Source: Arthrobacter sp. H-02-3
GTDB lineage: Bacteria; Actinomycetota; Actinomycetes; Actinomycetales; Micrococcaceae
Assembly: GCF_003097355.1 (NCBI RefSeq)
Contig: NZ_PYUI01000002.1
Span: 124,001 to 188,000, forward strand
Direction of reading: 5' to 3'
DNA: 64,000 bases
Shown: piece by piece, positions 1 through 8,499 of the stretch
How positions within the stretch are numbered: position 1 is the first letter of the stretch
Layout: every line of letters starts with the position of its first letter
The notes under the pieces: model-generated
Databases searched by the model: none
What the model was told of the DNA's origin: nothing
The model's input: the letters and a program-made list of their open reading frames with translations, nothing else
Position numbers and translations under genes: made by a program

Positions 1-96
1 CTGCGCTCCCATGACGAAGGCGTCGCCGAATTCCTGGACCTGGCGCGGGTCAAGCCGAACACGCTGGGCAACACCCGGATGATCAAGGAGCTGTAG
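1..96 (+). CDS. 3' end of an unidentified gene (partial)
   Basis: The window opens inside a coding frame that gives 31 residues and ends in TAG, with the C-terminal sequence RVKPNTLGNTRMIKEL. The composition is typical of the surrounding genes. The fragment is too short for me to assign to a family. The start lies outside the window. It is followed by about 100 bases without a gene before the next ORF on the same strand. Confidence 0.55.
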   Translation: MRSHDEGVAEFLDLARVKPNTLGNTRMIKEL

Positions 97-200
97 GGCG
101 CGCCCAAAATGCCTGATTTGTAGATCTTCCGATATATCCACTCGATCTATAAACTTCTAAGAGCTCGCTGGGGAGCGATCCGCCTAGCTGAAAGTACCCC

Positions 201-1616
201 ATGCACCCTCAGGCATCCGCTCACGAAAGAACCTCCCTCCAACTGCGCGTCCGCGGACTCGTCTACCTCCCCGGAGACTCCGCCTATGACCAGGAAACCG
301 CGGCCTTCAACCTCGCCACCCGCCACACCCCCGACCTGGTCCTCGCCGCTGCCGACGCCGACGACGTCGCAGCAGCCGTCCGCTGGGCCGCCGAACGCGG
401 CATGTCGATTTCGGTCCAAGCCACGGGGCACGGTGCCGCCAACGCCATCACGGACGGGCTCCTGGTCAGCACCCGCAGGCTCCTGGACCTCGACATCGAC
501 CCGGACGAGCGCACGGCCCGGGTCGGCGCCGGCATCCGCTGGCGCGAGGTCGTGGCCGCCGCCGCACCCTACGGGCTGATGGGCCTGCACGGATCCGCCA
601 CCGACGTCGGCGTCGTGGGCTACACCGTGGGCGGAGGGTTGCCGCTGCTCGGCCGAAAGTATGGCTTCGCGTCAGACCATGTGCTGGCCGTTGAGGTCGT
701 GACGCCCGACGGCGTCCAGCACCGCGTGGACCAGTACAACAACCCCCGGCTGTTTGCGCTCCTGCGTGGCGGCAAGGGCAACTTCGGCATCGTCACCGCC
801 ATGGAGTTCAGGCTCTTCCCGGCCGGCGAGCTCTACGCGGGCGGAATCTTCTATCCCGGGGAACGGGCCCGGGAAGTCCTCGCGGCCTTCCGTGAATGGG
901 CGCCGGCGCTTCCTGCGGACGCCTCGGCTTCGCTCGCCTTCCTGCGGCTGCCCGAACTCGAGGACATCCCGGAGTTGCTGCGTGGGCGCTTCGTGATGCA
1001 CCTGCGGTTCGCGTGGCAAGGGACTGCCGCTGAGGGCCAACGCCTCCTTGACCCGATGCGCGGCGTGGCCCCGGTCCTGGCCGACCTCTCCGGTCCGCTG
1101 CCATTCACGCAGGTCGATGCGGTGCACCTGGATCCGGAGAATCCCGTCCCGGTGCGCGAAGGCGGCATGCTGCTAAATGAACTGGACGAGGCACTCGCGG
1201 AGGCCCTTCTGGAAGTCGCCGGCCCGGACAGCAACGCACCCCTCCTCCTGGCTGAGATCCGGCTGATGGGCGGAGCCCTCGCAGCCCCGGCGGCGCCTTC
1301 GAGCCACGGCGACCACGTGGCCGGGCGGGACGCCGCGTGGTCGTTCTTCGCGGTGGGCGTCATGATGCCCGAGAGCGCCGACGTTGTCCCGGCAGCCATC
1401 GCGGCCGCCCGCCGGACGCTGGCACCGTTTGGAACCGGCGGCACCGCCGTGAACATGCACGGCCACGTCGAATCCGCCGACGACGCCGCCAGGGCCTGGC
1501 CGGAAGGCTCCCGCCGCCGGCTCAGCGAAGCCAAAGCAGAATTGGATCCGCAGAATCTGTTCCGGCATGGCCACGCGATTGCCCCGGCAGTTCCGGGGCC
1601 GGCCCGGGCGTTCTAG
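201..1616 (+). CDS. FAD-binding oxidoreductase, PCMH/BBE type
   Basis: Predicted 471-residue flavin-dependent oxidoreductase of the berberine-bridge-enzyme-like group. Residues about 30-200 form the FAD-binding PCMH fold: an opening like RHTPDLVLAAADADDVAAAV, then SVQATGHGAA and later GYTVGGGLPLLGRKYG. The C-terminus carries the BBE-type signature DPQNLFRHGHAI. These enzymes oxidise diverse alcohols, sugars or secondary metabolites, and the substrate cannot be read from the sequence. No signal peptide is seen, so it is probably cytoplasmic. The start is the first ATG; only a weak GAAAG precedes it. It appears monocistronic, with a 625-base gene-free stretch after it. Confidence 0.85.
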   Translation: MHPQASAHERTSLQLRVRGLVYLPGDSAYDQETAAFNLATRHTPDLVLAAADADDVAAAVRWAAERGMSISVQATGHGAANAITDGLLVSTRRLLDLDIDPDERTARVGAGIRWREVVAAAAPYGLMGLHGSATDVGVVGYTVGGGLPLLGRKYGFASDHVLAVEVVTPDGVQHRVDQYNNPRLFALLRGGKGNFGIVTAMEFRLFPAGELYAGGIFYPGERAREVLAAFREWAPALPADASASLAFLRLPELEDIPELLRGRFVMHLRFAWQGTAAEGQRLLDPMRGVAPVLADLSGPLPFTQVDAVHLDPENPVPVREGGMLLNELDEALAEALLEVAGPDSNAPLLLAEIRLMGGALAAPAAPSSHGDHVAGRDAAWSFFAVGVMMPESADVVPAAIAAARRTLAPFGTGGTAVNMHGHVESADDAARAWPEGSRRRLSEAKAELDPQNLFRHGHAIAPAVPGPARAF

Positions 1617-2241
1617 GGCCGGCGGCGGGCAGTCGCCGCACCCCGCAGTGCCTCGCCGCACCCCGCGGCGCCTCGCAGGACGGGGGCTTCCATTCAATAA
1701 ATTTGGTGGATAAACTGATGCCGGCCCAGGGGGTGGGCCGCCATACTTCCGGAGGCAAAAAATTGCATAACGACGTGATTTTTCCCGATTTCTCCGCTTC
1801 GCCCAGCAAAGATATGCGCAGGACAGCCGCCAGCGCCCCGGCAGCGCCGCGGGTCCACTCGCTCGATACGCCGGACCAGCCATCGCCGGAACCTGCGAAT
1901 CAGTTGTCGCCCGATGCCGATGCGCCCGTAGGCGGACGACGGGCTGGCCCCGGATCCGCCTCCGGGCCGCCGGCCGCGTCCCGCACCCGCAAGGGCCGTC
2001 TCGCCGCGCCGCCGTTTTCCTGGTTGGGCGGCGATGCCTGGCCGCACTTTCCGGCATGGGCCGACACGCAAGTCTGAATCGTCGTCGGAGCCCAAGAGCC
2101 CGCCGCGGCACCGTCCCGCCGGCACGGGCGCTCGCAGCCCCGGCGGGAAGCCTCACAAGGGGAAACGGGAGCCTACCGCCGGCCGTGCCCCGGTAGTAGG
2201 GTCTAAGCAAGCAGCCAGGACACCATCCAGGGAGCACCGCC
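1617..2241. other. Gene-free stretch upstream of dhaK
   Basis: I see no convincing gene in these 625 bases. Open frames on both strands lack domain similarity and have Arg/Pro/Gly-rich compositions typical of GC-rich noncoding DNA. Near the left end there is an imperfect 20-base direct repeat (starting about 1630 and 1652, core CGCCGCACCCCGC). A short AT-richer segment at 1690-1720 and a 6-bp hairpin at 1723-1739 (GGCCCA/TGGGCC) could belong to a promoter or leader, but no clear -35/-10 pair is visible. Confidence 0.5.
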
Positions 2242-3243
2242 ATGAAGAAACTCATCAATGATCCCAAAGCCGTGGTCGACGAGTCAGTGGAAGGGTTCGG
2301 GCTTGCACATGCCGACCTCGTGACCGTTTTTGCCGACCCCAAGTACATCGTGCGCAAGGACGCGCCGGTGGCCGGGAAGGTCGGACTCGTCTCCGGCGGC
2401 GGCAGCGGACACGAGCCGCTGCACGGCGGCTATGTGGGAATGGGCATGCTCGACGCCGCCGTTCCCGGCGCCGTCTTCACTTCGCCCACGCCCGACCAGA
2501 TCCTGCCGGCCACGCTGGCCGTGAACTCCGGCGCCGGCGTTGTGCATATCGTGAAGAACTACACCGGCGACGTCCTCAACTTCGAGACCGCCGCCGAACT
2601 AGCGCAGGCCGAAGGCGTCGAGGTCCGTACCGTTCTGGTCAACGACGACGTCGCCGTGCAGGACTCGTTGTACACCGCGGGCCGCCGCGGCGTCGGCGGC
2701 ACGGTCCTGGTCGAGAAGATCGCCGGCGCCGCCGCCGAGCGCGGCGATAACCTGGACGCCGTCGCCGCGATCGGTGACCGCGTCAACCAGAACGTGCGCA
2801 GCATGGGCGTGGCATTGTCCGCCTGCACCGTTCCGCACGCGGGCGTCCCCAGTTTCGAGCTCGAGGAGAACGAGATCGAGATCGGGATCGGCATCCACGG
2901 CGAGCCGGGACGGCACAAAATCCCCATGGAAAACGCCGACGGCATCACCGACCGGCTTCTGGACCCCGTGGTCAGCGACCTCGGACTGAGTTCCGGGGAC
3001 AAGGTGCTTTTGTTCGTCAATGGCATGGGCGGCACCCCGGCGAGCGAGCTGTATATCGTTTACCGCCGGGCCGCACAGAGGCTGGCGGAGCAGGGTGTCA
3101 CTGTGGCCCGCTCGCTCGTGGGCAACTACATCACCTCCCTGGAGATGCAGGGCTGCTCCATCACGGTCCTGCGCCTCGATGACGAAATGACGTCGCTCTG
3201 GGACGCTCCCGTGCACACCGCGGCCCTCCGCTGGGGCGTCTGA
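2242..3243 (+). CDS. dhaK: Dihydroxyacetone kinase subunit DhaK (PTS-type)
   Basis: 333-residue DhaK subunit, which covalently binds dihydroxyacetone and presents it for phosphorylation by DhaL. The substrate-site signature GGGSGHEP is at residues 52-59, NYTGD at 106-110 (Asp110) and the hemiaminal-forming histidine in GIGIHGEPG (His219). Length is the usual size for the stand-alone DhaK of PTS-dependent systems; the ATP-dependent enzyme is a longer fusion. An SD-like GGGAG precedes the ATG. It is the first gene of a tight dhaK-dhaL-dhaM operon, with dhaL starting 2 bases after the stop. The product, dihydroxyacetone phosphate, feeds glycolysis. Confidence 0.96.
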   Translation: MKKLINDPKAVVDESVEGFGLAHADLVTVFADPKYIVRKDAPVAGKVGLVSGGGSGHEPLHGGYVGMGMLDAAVPGAVFTSPTPDQILPATLAVNSGAGVVHIVKNYTGDVLNFETAAELAQAEGVEVRTVLVNDDVAVQDSLYTAGRRGVGGTVLVEKIAGAAAERGDNLDAVAAIGDRVNQNVRSMGVALSACTVPHAGVPSFELEENEIEIGIGIHGEPGRHKIPMENADGITDRLLDPVVSDLGLSSGDKVLLFVNGMGGTPASELYIVYRRAAQRLAEQGVTVARSLVGNYITSLEMQGCSITVLRLDDEMTSLWDAPVHTAALRWGV

Positions 3244-3245
3244 CC

Positions 3246-3872
3246 GTGGGGCTGGATGTCGGCTGGGCCGTGCGCTGGCTGACCCTGTCAGCGCAGGCCA
3301 TGGCGGAGCACCGGGTTGAGCTGATCGAGCTGGACCGGCCAATCGGGGACTCGGATCACGGCGAGAACATGGACCGCGGCTTCAAGGCCGTAATGGTTAA
3401 GCTCGCCGAGGCGCCGCCGGAAACCCCGGGCGCGGCCCTGAAACTGACCGCCATGACGCTGATGTCCAAGGTCGGCGGGGCCGCCGGCCCGCTGTACGGC
3501 ACGGCATTCCTGCGGGCCGCCACCGCGCTGGGAGACACTTCCGACGTCGACGCCGCCACCCTGGCCACGGCACTGCAGGCCGCCCGCGACGGAATCGTCG
3601 CCCGCGGAAAGGCCGAGTCCGGGGACAAGACCATGGTTGACGCATGGACGCCCGCGATCGAGGCGGCCGCTGCCGCGGCAGGGGACGGCGACGTCCGGAA
3701 AGTCCTCGTGTCCGCGGCGGAAGCGGCCGAGGCAGGGGCCGTTTCCACGGATCCGATGCTCGCCCGCAAGGGCCGTGCCAGCTACCTGGGGGAGCGCAGT
3801 ATCGGCCACCGCGACCCCGGAGCGGTCTCCAGCGCACTGATCCTGCGCGCCGCGGCCGGAGCAGCCGAATGA
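3246..3872 (+). CDS. dhaL: Dihydroxyacetone kinase subunit DhaL
   Basis: 208-residue ADP-binding subunit that transfers phosphate from DhaM to DhaK-bound dihydroxyacetone. The Mg-coordinating acidic cluster reads GDSDHGENMDRG around residues 34-44, matching the family's GDGDHG pattern with one Asp replaced by Ser. The later motif SKVGGAAGPLYGTAF is the nucleotide-binding loop. It starts with GTG two bases after dhaK and its TGA overlaps the dhaM ATG (ATGA), so the three genes are probably translationally coupled. Confidence 0.95.
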   Translation: MGLDVGWAVRWLTLSAQAMAEHRVELIELDRPIGDSDHGENMDRGFKAVMVKLAEAPPETPGAALKLTAMTLMSKVGGAAGPLYGTAFLRAATALGDTSDVDAATLATALQAARDGIVARGKAESGDKTMVDAWTPAIEAAAAAAGDGDVRKVLVSAAEAAEAGAVSTDPMLARKGRASYLGERSIGHRDPGAVSSALILRAAAGAAE

Positions 3873-4540
3873 CAGTCCGGCTTGTCGTCGTCTCGCACAG
3901 TGCAAAAATCGCGGACGGCGCCGCCGAACTCGCCGCGCAAATGGCGCCTGACGTCCTCATCCTCCCCGCCGGAGGCACCGACGACGGCCGGATCGGCACC
4001 AGCCTGGAGAAGGTCATGGCGGCCCTCGAACAGGCCGCCGGTGACGGCGTCGTGGTGCTCACCGACCTCGGATCCGCCGTGATGACGGCCGAGTCCGCAG
4101 CGGAGTTCGCGGCGGATCCGGAATCCGTGCTGCTCGCGGACGCACCCCTGGTCGAAGGACTCGTGGCCGCAGCGGTGGCGGCACAGACGGGGGCCGACGC
4201 AGCGGCGGTGAAGGACGCCGCCGAAGCCGTCTACCGGCCCCCGGTCCACCCCGCGGAGGCTGAACACGTGCACCAGCAGCCGCCGGACGCCACGGGGGAC
4301 TTCGAGCTCGTCAACCTGGCCGGCATGCATGCCCGGCCGGCAGCCAAGATCGCCGGGGGACTGTCCGCCATGGATGCCGACGTCACCGTCAACGGGGCGG
4401 ATGGGGCCTCCATGACGGAGCTCATGATGCTTGCCGCCGGCAAGGGAACCGTCCTGCACGTGGAGGCCAGCGGCCCGGACGCCGCCAAAGCGGTGGGCTA
4501 TCTGGAGCGCCTCGTCAGCTCGGGGTTCGGCGAGCCGTAG
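3869..4540 (+). CDS. dhaM: PTS phosphoryl-transfer subunit DhaM (EIIA-man-like plus HPr domains)
   Basis: 223-residue phosphotransferase subunit that re-phosphorylates the nucleotide held by DhaL. Residues 1-125 are the EIIA-mannose-like domain with the phospho-accepting His10 (VVVSHSAKIADG). Residues 143-223 are an HPr-like domain with His154 in GMHARPAAK. A short linker rich in His/Pro joins them. There is no Enzyme I domain, unlike the three-domain E. coli DhaM, so general EI encoded elsewhere is needed. The start is the ATG overlapping the dhaL stop; an in-frame extension upstream only runs through dhaL. Confidence 0.94.
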   Translation: MTVRLVVVSHSAKIADGAAELAAQMAPDVLILPAGGTDDGRIGTSLEKVMAALEQAAGDGVVVLTDLGSAVMTAESAAEFAADPESVLLADAPLVEGLVAAAVAAQTGADAAAVKDAAEAVYRPPVHPAEAEHVHQQPPDATGDFELVNLAGMHARPAAKIAGGLSAMDADVTVNGADGASMTELMMLAAGKGTVLHVEASGPDAAKAVGYLERLVSSGFGEP

Positions 4541-4551
4541 CCGTTGTCAGG

Positions 4552-4566
4552 CCGGGCGTAGCCCGG
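4552..4566 (+). terminator. Weak hairpin after dhaM
   Basis: CCGGGC-GTA-GCCCGG forms a 6-bp stem with a 3-base loop just beyond the dhaM stop, between convergent genes. There is no T tract, so termination is only suggested. Confidence 0.3.
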
Positions 4567-4615
4567 GCGCGGAGAGATGTCCGGGCCGGGCACCTCGGAG
4601 TCCGGGGAATATGAG

Positions 4616-5113
4616 CTAGGGCGACGGCCGAAGGCCGGCCGCGTCGAGCACCACGTGGGCCGTGATGAAGCTTCCGCACTGCTCTCCAAACGGATGCGCC
4701 ACCCGGGGTGTGAAAGCCGCAGTCCGTGCCGGCAGTGGGGCCTCGGTGTTGGACGTGCCCGTGGCCGTCACCTCGATCCGGTTGGCGGTCAACGTCTCCA
4801 TCATCAGCATCCCGGTCAGGGTGCCGTCGGGGGAAGACGTGGCCGAACAGACGCCGTCGAGGCCCGAGGGGCCCGGTTTGCAGCCCTGGTCCACGGCGAC
4901 GCTCCCCGGGACCAGTTCCAGGTCCGCTTCCTTACAGCGGCCGTCCTGGCAGGCCAACAGGTGGATGGTCTTCACGGACGGGGCGTACTCCCGGTCCACG
5001 GTCAACGACACCACCGGCGCCTGCGCGATCGCCGGACAAACGGCCTCCGGCCGGCACGAGGTGACCAGGACGGCGGTGAGGGCCAGAGCGGCCACAGCCG
5101 CCAGCTTGCGCAT
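4616..5113 (-). CDS. Small secreted lipoprotein of unknown function
   Basis: 165-residue protein beginning MRKLAAVAALALTAVLVTSC: a lysine/arginine start, hydrophobic core and lipobox with Cys20, i.e. a type II signal peptide for membrane anchoring outside the cell. The mature part contains six further cysteines (including VCPAIAQ, ACQDGRCKEAD, DQGCKPG, GVCSATS, EQCGSF) suggesting disulfides. No family is recognised. The frame stays open upstream of the chosen ATG, but that extension lacks a signal sequence and runs towards mutY, so the start at 5113 is preferred. It lies 16 bases downstream of mutY on the same strand. Confidence 0.75.
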   Translation of the reverse strand: MRKLAAVAALALTAVLVTSCRPEAVCPAIAQAPVVSLTVDREYAPSVKTIHLLACQDGRCKEADLELVPGSVAVDQGCKPGPSGLDGVCSATSSPDGTLTGMLMMETLTANRIEVTATGTSNTEAPLPARTAAFTPRVAHPFGEQCGSFITAHVVLDAAGLRPSP

Positions 5114-5129
5114 GCTCCAGCGTAGATCC

Positions 5130-6137
5130 TCAGGCAGGGAGCCGGAAGCCGCCCTGGTGCAGTTCCGCGAGCCCGTCTCCCAGCAGGCCGGCCAGCGCGC
5201 GTTCCAGCTGTTCGGGAGCCGCATTGAGCCGGTGCAGGGCAGCGAGCGGAATCCCGATTCCATCCGGTTCGAAGCCCAGGTCCGCCGGGGCCCGGTGGAA
5301 CAGTTCCGGCGCCACGGGGTCCTCGGCCACCCGCAGGACAGCCATCACAGCGCCGCGCACCTGCCGGTCCGTGCCATGCCATGACTGGCCCTTTGGCGTG
5401 TACGTCGGCGGCGGCTCGCCGGCGGCAAGCCAGGCGCAGGAGTCACGGACCGGGCACTGCCCGCACTTGGGGGCCCGGGCCGTGCAGACCATCGCGCCGA
5501 GTTCCATGACGGAGGCGTTCCAGCGGACCGAGGCGGCCGGGTCTTCCGGGAGCAGCGATGCCGCCAGCCGCATTTCGGCTGCGGTCAGGGCCTGCGACGG
5601 CAGCGCCGAGCCCGAGACCAGGCGTGCATGGACCCGGCGGATGTTGGTGTCCACCACCGTTTCCCGGCGGCCAAAGGCGAAGGCGGCAACGGCGGCTGCT
5701 GTGTAGCTGCCCACGCCCGGGAGTTCCAGGAGTTCGGTGTAGGCGCCGGGGACCGTCCCGGCGTGGCTGTCCCTGATGGCGACGGCGGCCGCGTGCAGGC
5801 GCAGCGCGCGCCGCGGATACCCCAGCCGGCCCCAGGACCGGACGGCTTCCCCTGCGGGCTCCGCGGCGAGGGCGGACGGCTCCGGCCAGCGGCGCAGCCA
5901 CTGCTCCCAGACCGGCAGGACCCGGACCACCGGTGTCTGCTGGAGCATGACCTCGCTGACCAGCACGCCCCAAGGCGTGCACTCCGCCGCCCGCCACGGC
6001 AGCTCCCTGGCGTTGGACGCGAACCAGTCATCCAGCGCGGTGTGGAGGGCGGGCAGATCCGCGGCAACGGCCAGCCCGCCGGCGGCAAGCTCGCCGGAGG
6101 GAAGCGGCCCGGCGGCCCGGGATCCGGGTGGCGCCAC
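5130..6137 (-). CDS. mutY: A/G-specific adenine glycosylase MutY
   Basis: 335-residue base-excision-repair enzyme that removes adenine opposite 8-oxoguanine. It has SEVMLQQTPV with catalytic Glu62, the helix-hairpin-helix LPGVGSYTAAAV at 139-150, catalytic Asp163 in VVDTNIRRV, and the iron-sulfur cluster C-x6-C-x2-C-x5-C at Cys218/225/228/234. The C-terminal NUDIX-like recognition domain seems shortened, as is common in actinobacteria. The first 25 residues are low in similarity and the true start may be slightly downstream. The gene is between a lipoprotein gene and disA. Confidence 0.94.
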   Translation of the reverse strand: MAPPGSRAAGPLPSGELAAGGLAVAADLPALHTALDDWFASNARELPWRAAECTPWGVLVSEVMLQQTPVVRVLPVWEQWLRRWPEPSALAAEPAGEAVRSWGRLGYPRRALRLHAAAVAIRDSHAGTVPGAYTELLELPGVGSYTAAAVAAFAFGRRETVVDTNIRRVHARLVSGSALPSQALTAAEMRLAASLLPEDPAASVRWNASVMELGAMVCTARAPKCGQCPVRDSCAWLAAGEPPPTYTPKGQSWHGTDRQVRGAVMAVLRVAEDPVAPELFHRAPADLGFEPDGIGIPLAALHRLNAAPEQLERALAGLLGDGLAELHQGGFRLPA

Positions 6138-6271
6138 GGCATCGACGGAAGGGGTGTGGGTTAGAGTTTCGATCCATTCAGCGTAATAGATCCGGCGAAC
6201 CGATCCGGACGGCTGCGGGTCCCGCGGCGTGGTCGGACGCCATAGCCCGCAGGGTTCTCTAGGCTAGAAGA

Positions 6272-7009
6272 ATGGTCAGGCAAGGCAGTTCAGCAACGGG
6301 TGGTTCACGGCCGAAAGGACCCGGCGGAGGCCAATCCGCCGGAAGGCCCGGACGGCGTCCGCTCAGCCCGGTGTACCGCCGACGTCGGCTGTTTGCGGGC
6401 GTGGTCCTGCTAATCGTCCTCGCCGTCGCCTTCGGCGGCTTTGCCGCTGTCTCCAACGCCCTGGGCGGAGGTCAGCCTTCCGGAGCGGGAACGGCGCCGT
6501 CGGGCGAGCCGTCCGGGGCAGGTGCCGCGGCGTCGAACCAGCCAACAGCCTCAGCGTCGGGGAGCCCCGGGGCTTCGGAGGACCCGTCGGCCACTCCCAC
6601 CCCCACAACATCGGGCGATGGCTGCGAGCAGAATCTGCTGATCGTCACGGCCGCCACCGACCAACAGGTCTATGCCGCGGGGGAGAAGCCGCTGCTAACC
6701 CTCAAAGTGACCAACAACAACAAGGTGCCGTGCACGGTCAACATCGGGACGTCGCAGATGGAATACATGATCACCAGCGGTTCGGACCGGATCTTCTCGT
6801 CCAAGGATTGCCAGGCGGAGAGCACTGACCTGATGAAGACCATCGCGCCGGGCAAGAGCGAGACCGCGAACTTCCCGTGGCAGCGCAACCGCACGGTGCA
6901 GGGCTGCGAACCCGTCGCCGCCAAGCCCGGAGCCGGCGGCGCCTACTACGTCTTCACGGCCCGGCTGGCGAACAAGACCAGCGACAAGGCCGTATTCCAG
7001 CTCAACTAG
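6272..7009 (+). CDS. Membrane-anchored secreted protein, unknown function
   Basis: 245-residue protein with a basic Gly/Pro-rich cytoplasmic tail (1-40), one transmembrane helix at about 41-62 (LFAGVVLLIVLAVAFGGFAA), a Ser/Gly/Ala/Thr-rich spacer (65-115), and a conserved extracellular domain (about 118-245) with four cysteines. The domain has a beta-sandwich look (LLTLKVTNNNKVPCTVNIGTS), as in DUF4232-like actinobacterial proteins, but that comparison is by eye. It is divergent from mutY and convergent with disA. Function unknown. Confidence 0.75.
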   Translation: MVRQGSSATGGSRPKGPGGGQSAGRPGRRPLSPVYRRRRLFAGVVLLIVLAVAFGGFAAVSNALGGGQPSGAGTAPSGEPSGAGAAASNQPTASASGSPGASEDPSATPTPTTSGDGCEQNLLIVTAATDQQVYAAGEKPLLTLKVTNNNKVPCTVNIGTSQMEYMITSGSDRIFSSKDCQAESTDLMKTIAPGKSETANFPWQRNRTVQGCEPVAAKPGAGGAYYVFTARLANKTSDKAVFQLN

Positions 7010-7046
7010 TTCCCGTCGACGGGTGTTGGACGGGTGTTTGGGCGGG

Positions 7047-8123
7047 CTAGAGGAAGCGGTCCAGCAGGCTGGCCTCGGCCATGCGGCTCAGGCCCTCCCG
7101 GACGGTCCTGGCCCGCTGGTCACCGATCCCGTCCACGGTCATGAGGTCATCGATCGTTGCCGCCATCAGGAACTGCAGGCCGCCAAAGTGGTCCACCAGG
7201 CGGTCGGCGACAGCCTTCGGCACGGCCTTGAGGCCGGAGAGCAGGCGGTAGCCGCGCGGCTGCACGACGGCGTCGAGGTTCGCTTCGCCGCCGGCGAAGC
7301 CGACGATACCTGCGATCTTGCCCAGATCGATCAGCTCGGTGGGGCCCAGGCTCACGAGGGCCTTGACCGCCTTCTCAATGTCCTCGGCGGTTGCCGCCGG
7401 GCCGGAGTAGTCGCGGATGATCACGTCGCTGCCCGGGCCCCGTCCCACGGTGAGCTCGTCGAGCTGCAGCGAGAGCAGGCGGCCGTCCTCGCCCAGTTCC
7501 AGGACGTACTGGGAGATTTCCTCGGAGATCCTGCGTACCATTTCCTGGCGCTGCAGCGTGACCGCGACGTCTCGGACCGTCACCATGGCCTCGATTTCCA
7601 GGGCTGAGAGCGAGCTGGTCACCTGGTCCAGGCGCGAGCGGTAGCGTTCCAGGGTTGCCAGGGCCTGGTTGGCGCGGGCCAGGACCTTCTCCGAGCCCTC
7701 CAGGACATGCCGCAGCCCGTTCACGTACAGTGCGATGATCTGCATCGACTGGCTGACCGAAATGACAGGGACTCCGGTCTGGATGGCCACCCGCTCCGCG
7801 GTCCGGTGCCGGGTGCCCGATTCCTGGGTTTCGATGCTCGAGTCCGGGACGAGCTGGACCGCCGCGCGCAGGATATTGCTGGCATCTTTGTCGCAGACAA
7901 TGGCGCCGTCCATTTTGGCCAGTTCGCGCAGCCGCGTGGGGGAGAAATCGATACCGATCTCGAAGCCGCCCGAGCAGATGGACTCGATGGTCCGGTCGAT
8001 GCCGAGCACAATCAGCGCGCCGGTGCGTCCGCGGAGAATGCGTTCCAGACCGTCTCGTAGGGCGGTGCCCGGTGCCACTCTGGCCAGAGTCGCCTTGAGC
8101 GAATCTTCAGGGCTCCGAGCCAT
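7047..8123 (-). CDS. disA: DNA integrity scanning diadenylate cyclase DisA
   Basis: 358-residue enzyme that makes cyclic di-AMP from two ATP and responds to branched DNA. The N-terminal DAC domain has the DGA (residues 72-74) and RHR (105-107) motifs needed for cyclisation. A linker (about 150-290) and a C-terminal helix-hairpin-helix DNA-binding region (DDLMTVDGIGDQRARTVREGL) follow. The frame is open another 125 codons upstream, but MARSPEDSLKATL at 8123 with GAAGGGA before it is the family-typical start. In many actinobacteria disA sits beside radA; here radA begins about 12 kb away. Confidence 0.96.
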   Translation of the reverse strand: MARSPEDSLKATLARVAPGTALRDGLERILRGRTGALIVLGIDRTIESICSGGFEIGIDFSPTRLRELAKMDGAIVCDKDASNILRAAVQLVPDSSIETQESGTRHRTAERVAIQTGVPVISVSQSMQIIALYVNGLRHVLEGSEKVLARANQALATLERYRSRLDQVTSSLSALEIEAMVTVRDVAVTLQRQEMVRRISEEISQYVLELGEDGRLLSLQLDELTVGRGPGSDVIIRDYSGPAATAEDIEKAVKALVSLGPTELIDLGKIAGIVGFAGGEANLDAVVQPRGYRLLSGLKAVPKAVADRLVDHFGGLQFLMAATIDDLMTVDGIGDQRARTVREGLSRMAEASLLDRFL

Positions 8124-8499
8124 AGATTTCCCTTCAAAGGTGCGGGCACTGGCCCGCAGGTACGCCGGTTTCCAGGGTCCACCGGCAGGATCAAAAGTAC
8201 TCAGTTCCCCGCTCTCCCCATGATAGGGGTAAAGCAGAGCCACTTCCGCACAGGCAAGCCTTAAAGTGGTCCATTGCGACGTGCGCGCGAAGCCCCCGGA
8301 ATGGCTGTCGCGGGTCCCGTCGGCGGCGGCACTTTGGTCCAGCCGGGCGGCCGCCGCGCGTGGTGCCCTGCGCGGTGTTGGTACAGGTGTTTGGCCGCCA
8401 CTTCGTGCGGGTCCACGGCCTGCGATAAACTTGGATCCTTGGGTGTACCGCGGGCTCTCCGCGCCGTGACCCGTCCACAGCCGCAGCGAAAGTAGCATC
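8124..8499. other. Divergent promoter region between disA and prfC
   Basis: 376 bases without a convincing gene. It contains the dyad CCCCATGATAGGGG (about 8217-8230), placed upstream of disA and possibly a regulatory site. Short overlapping frames are Arg/Ala-rich and unsupported. Promoters for both flanking genes must lie here, but I cannot pick out a clear -35/-10 pair. Confidence 0.4.

Noticed and set aside
1173..2357. Minus-strand frames over the dhaK upstream region
   Set aside because: Arg/Pro/Gly-rich with no domain and overlapping established genes at both ends.
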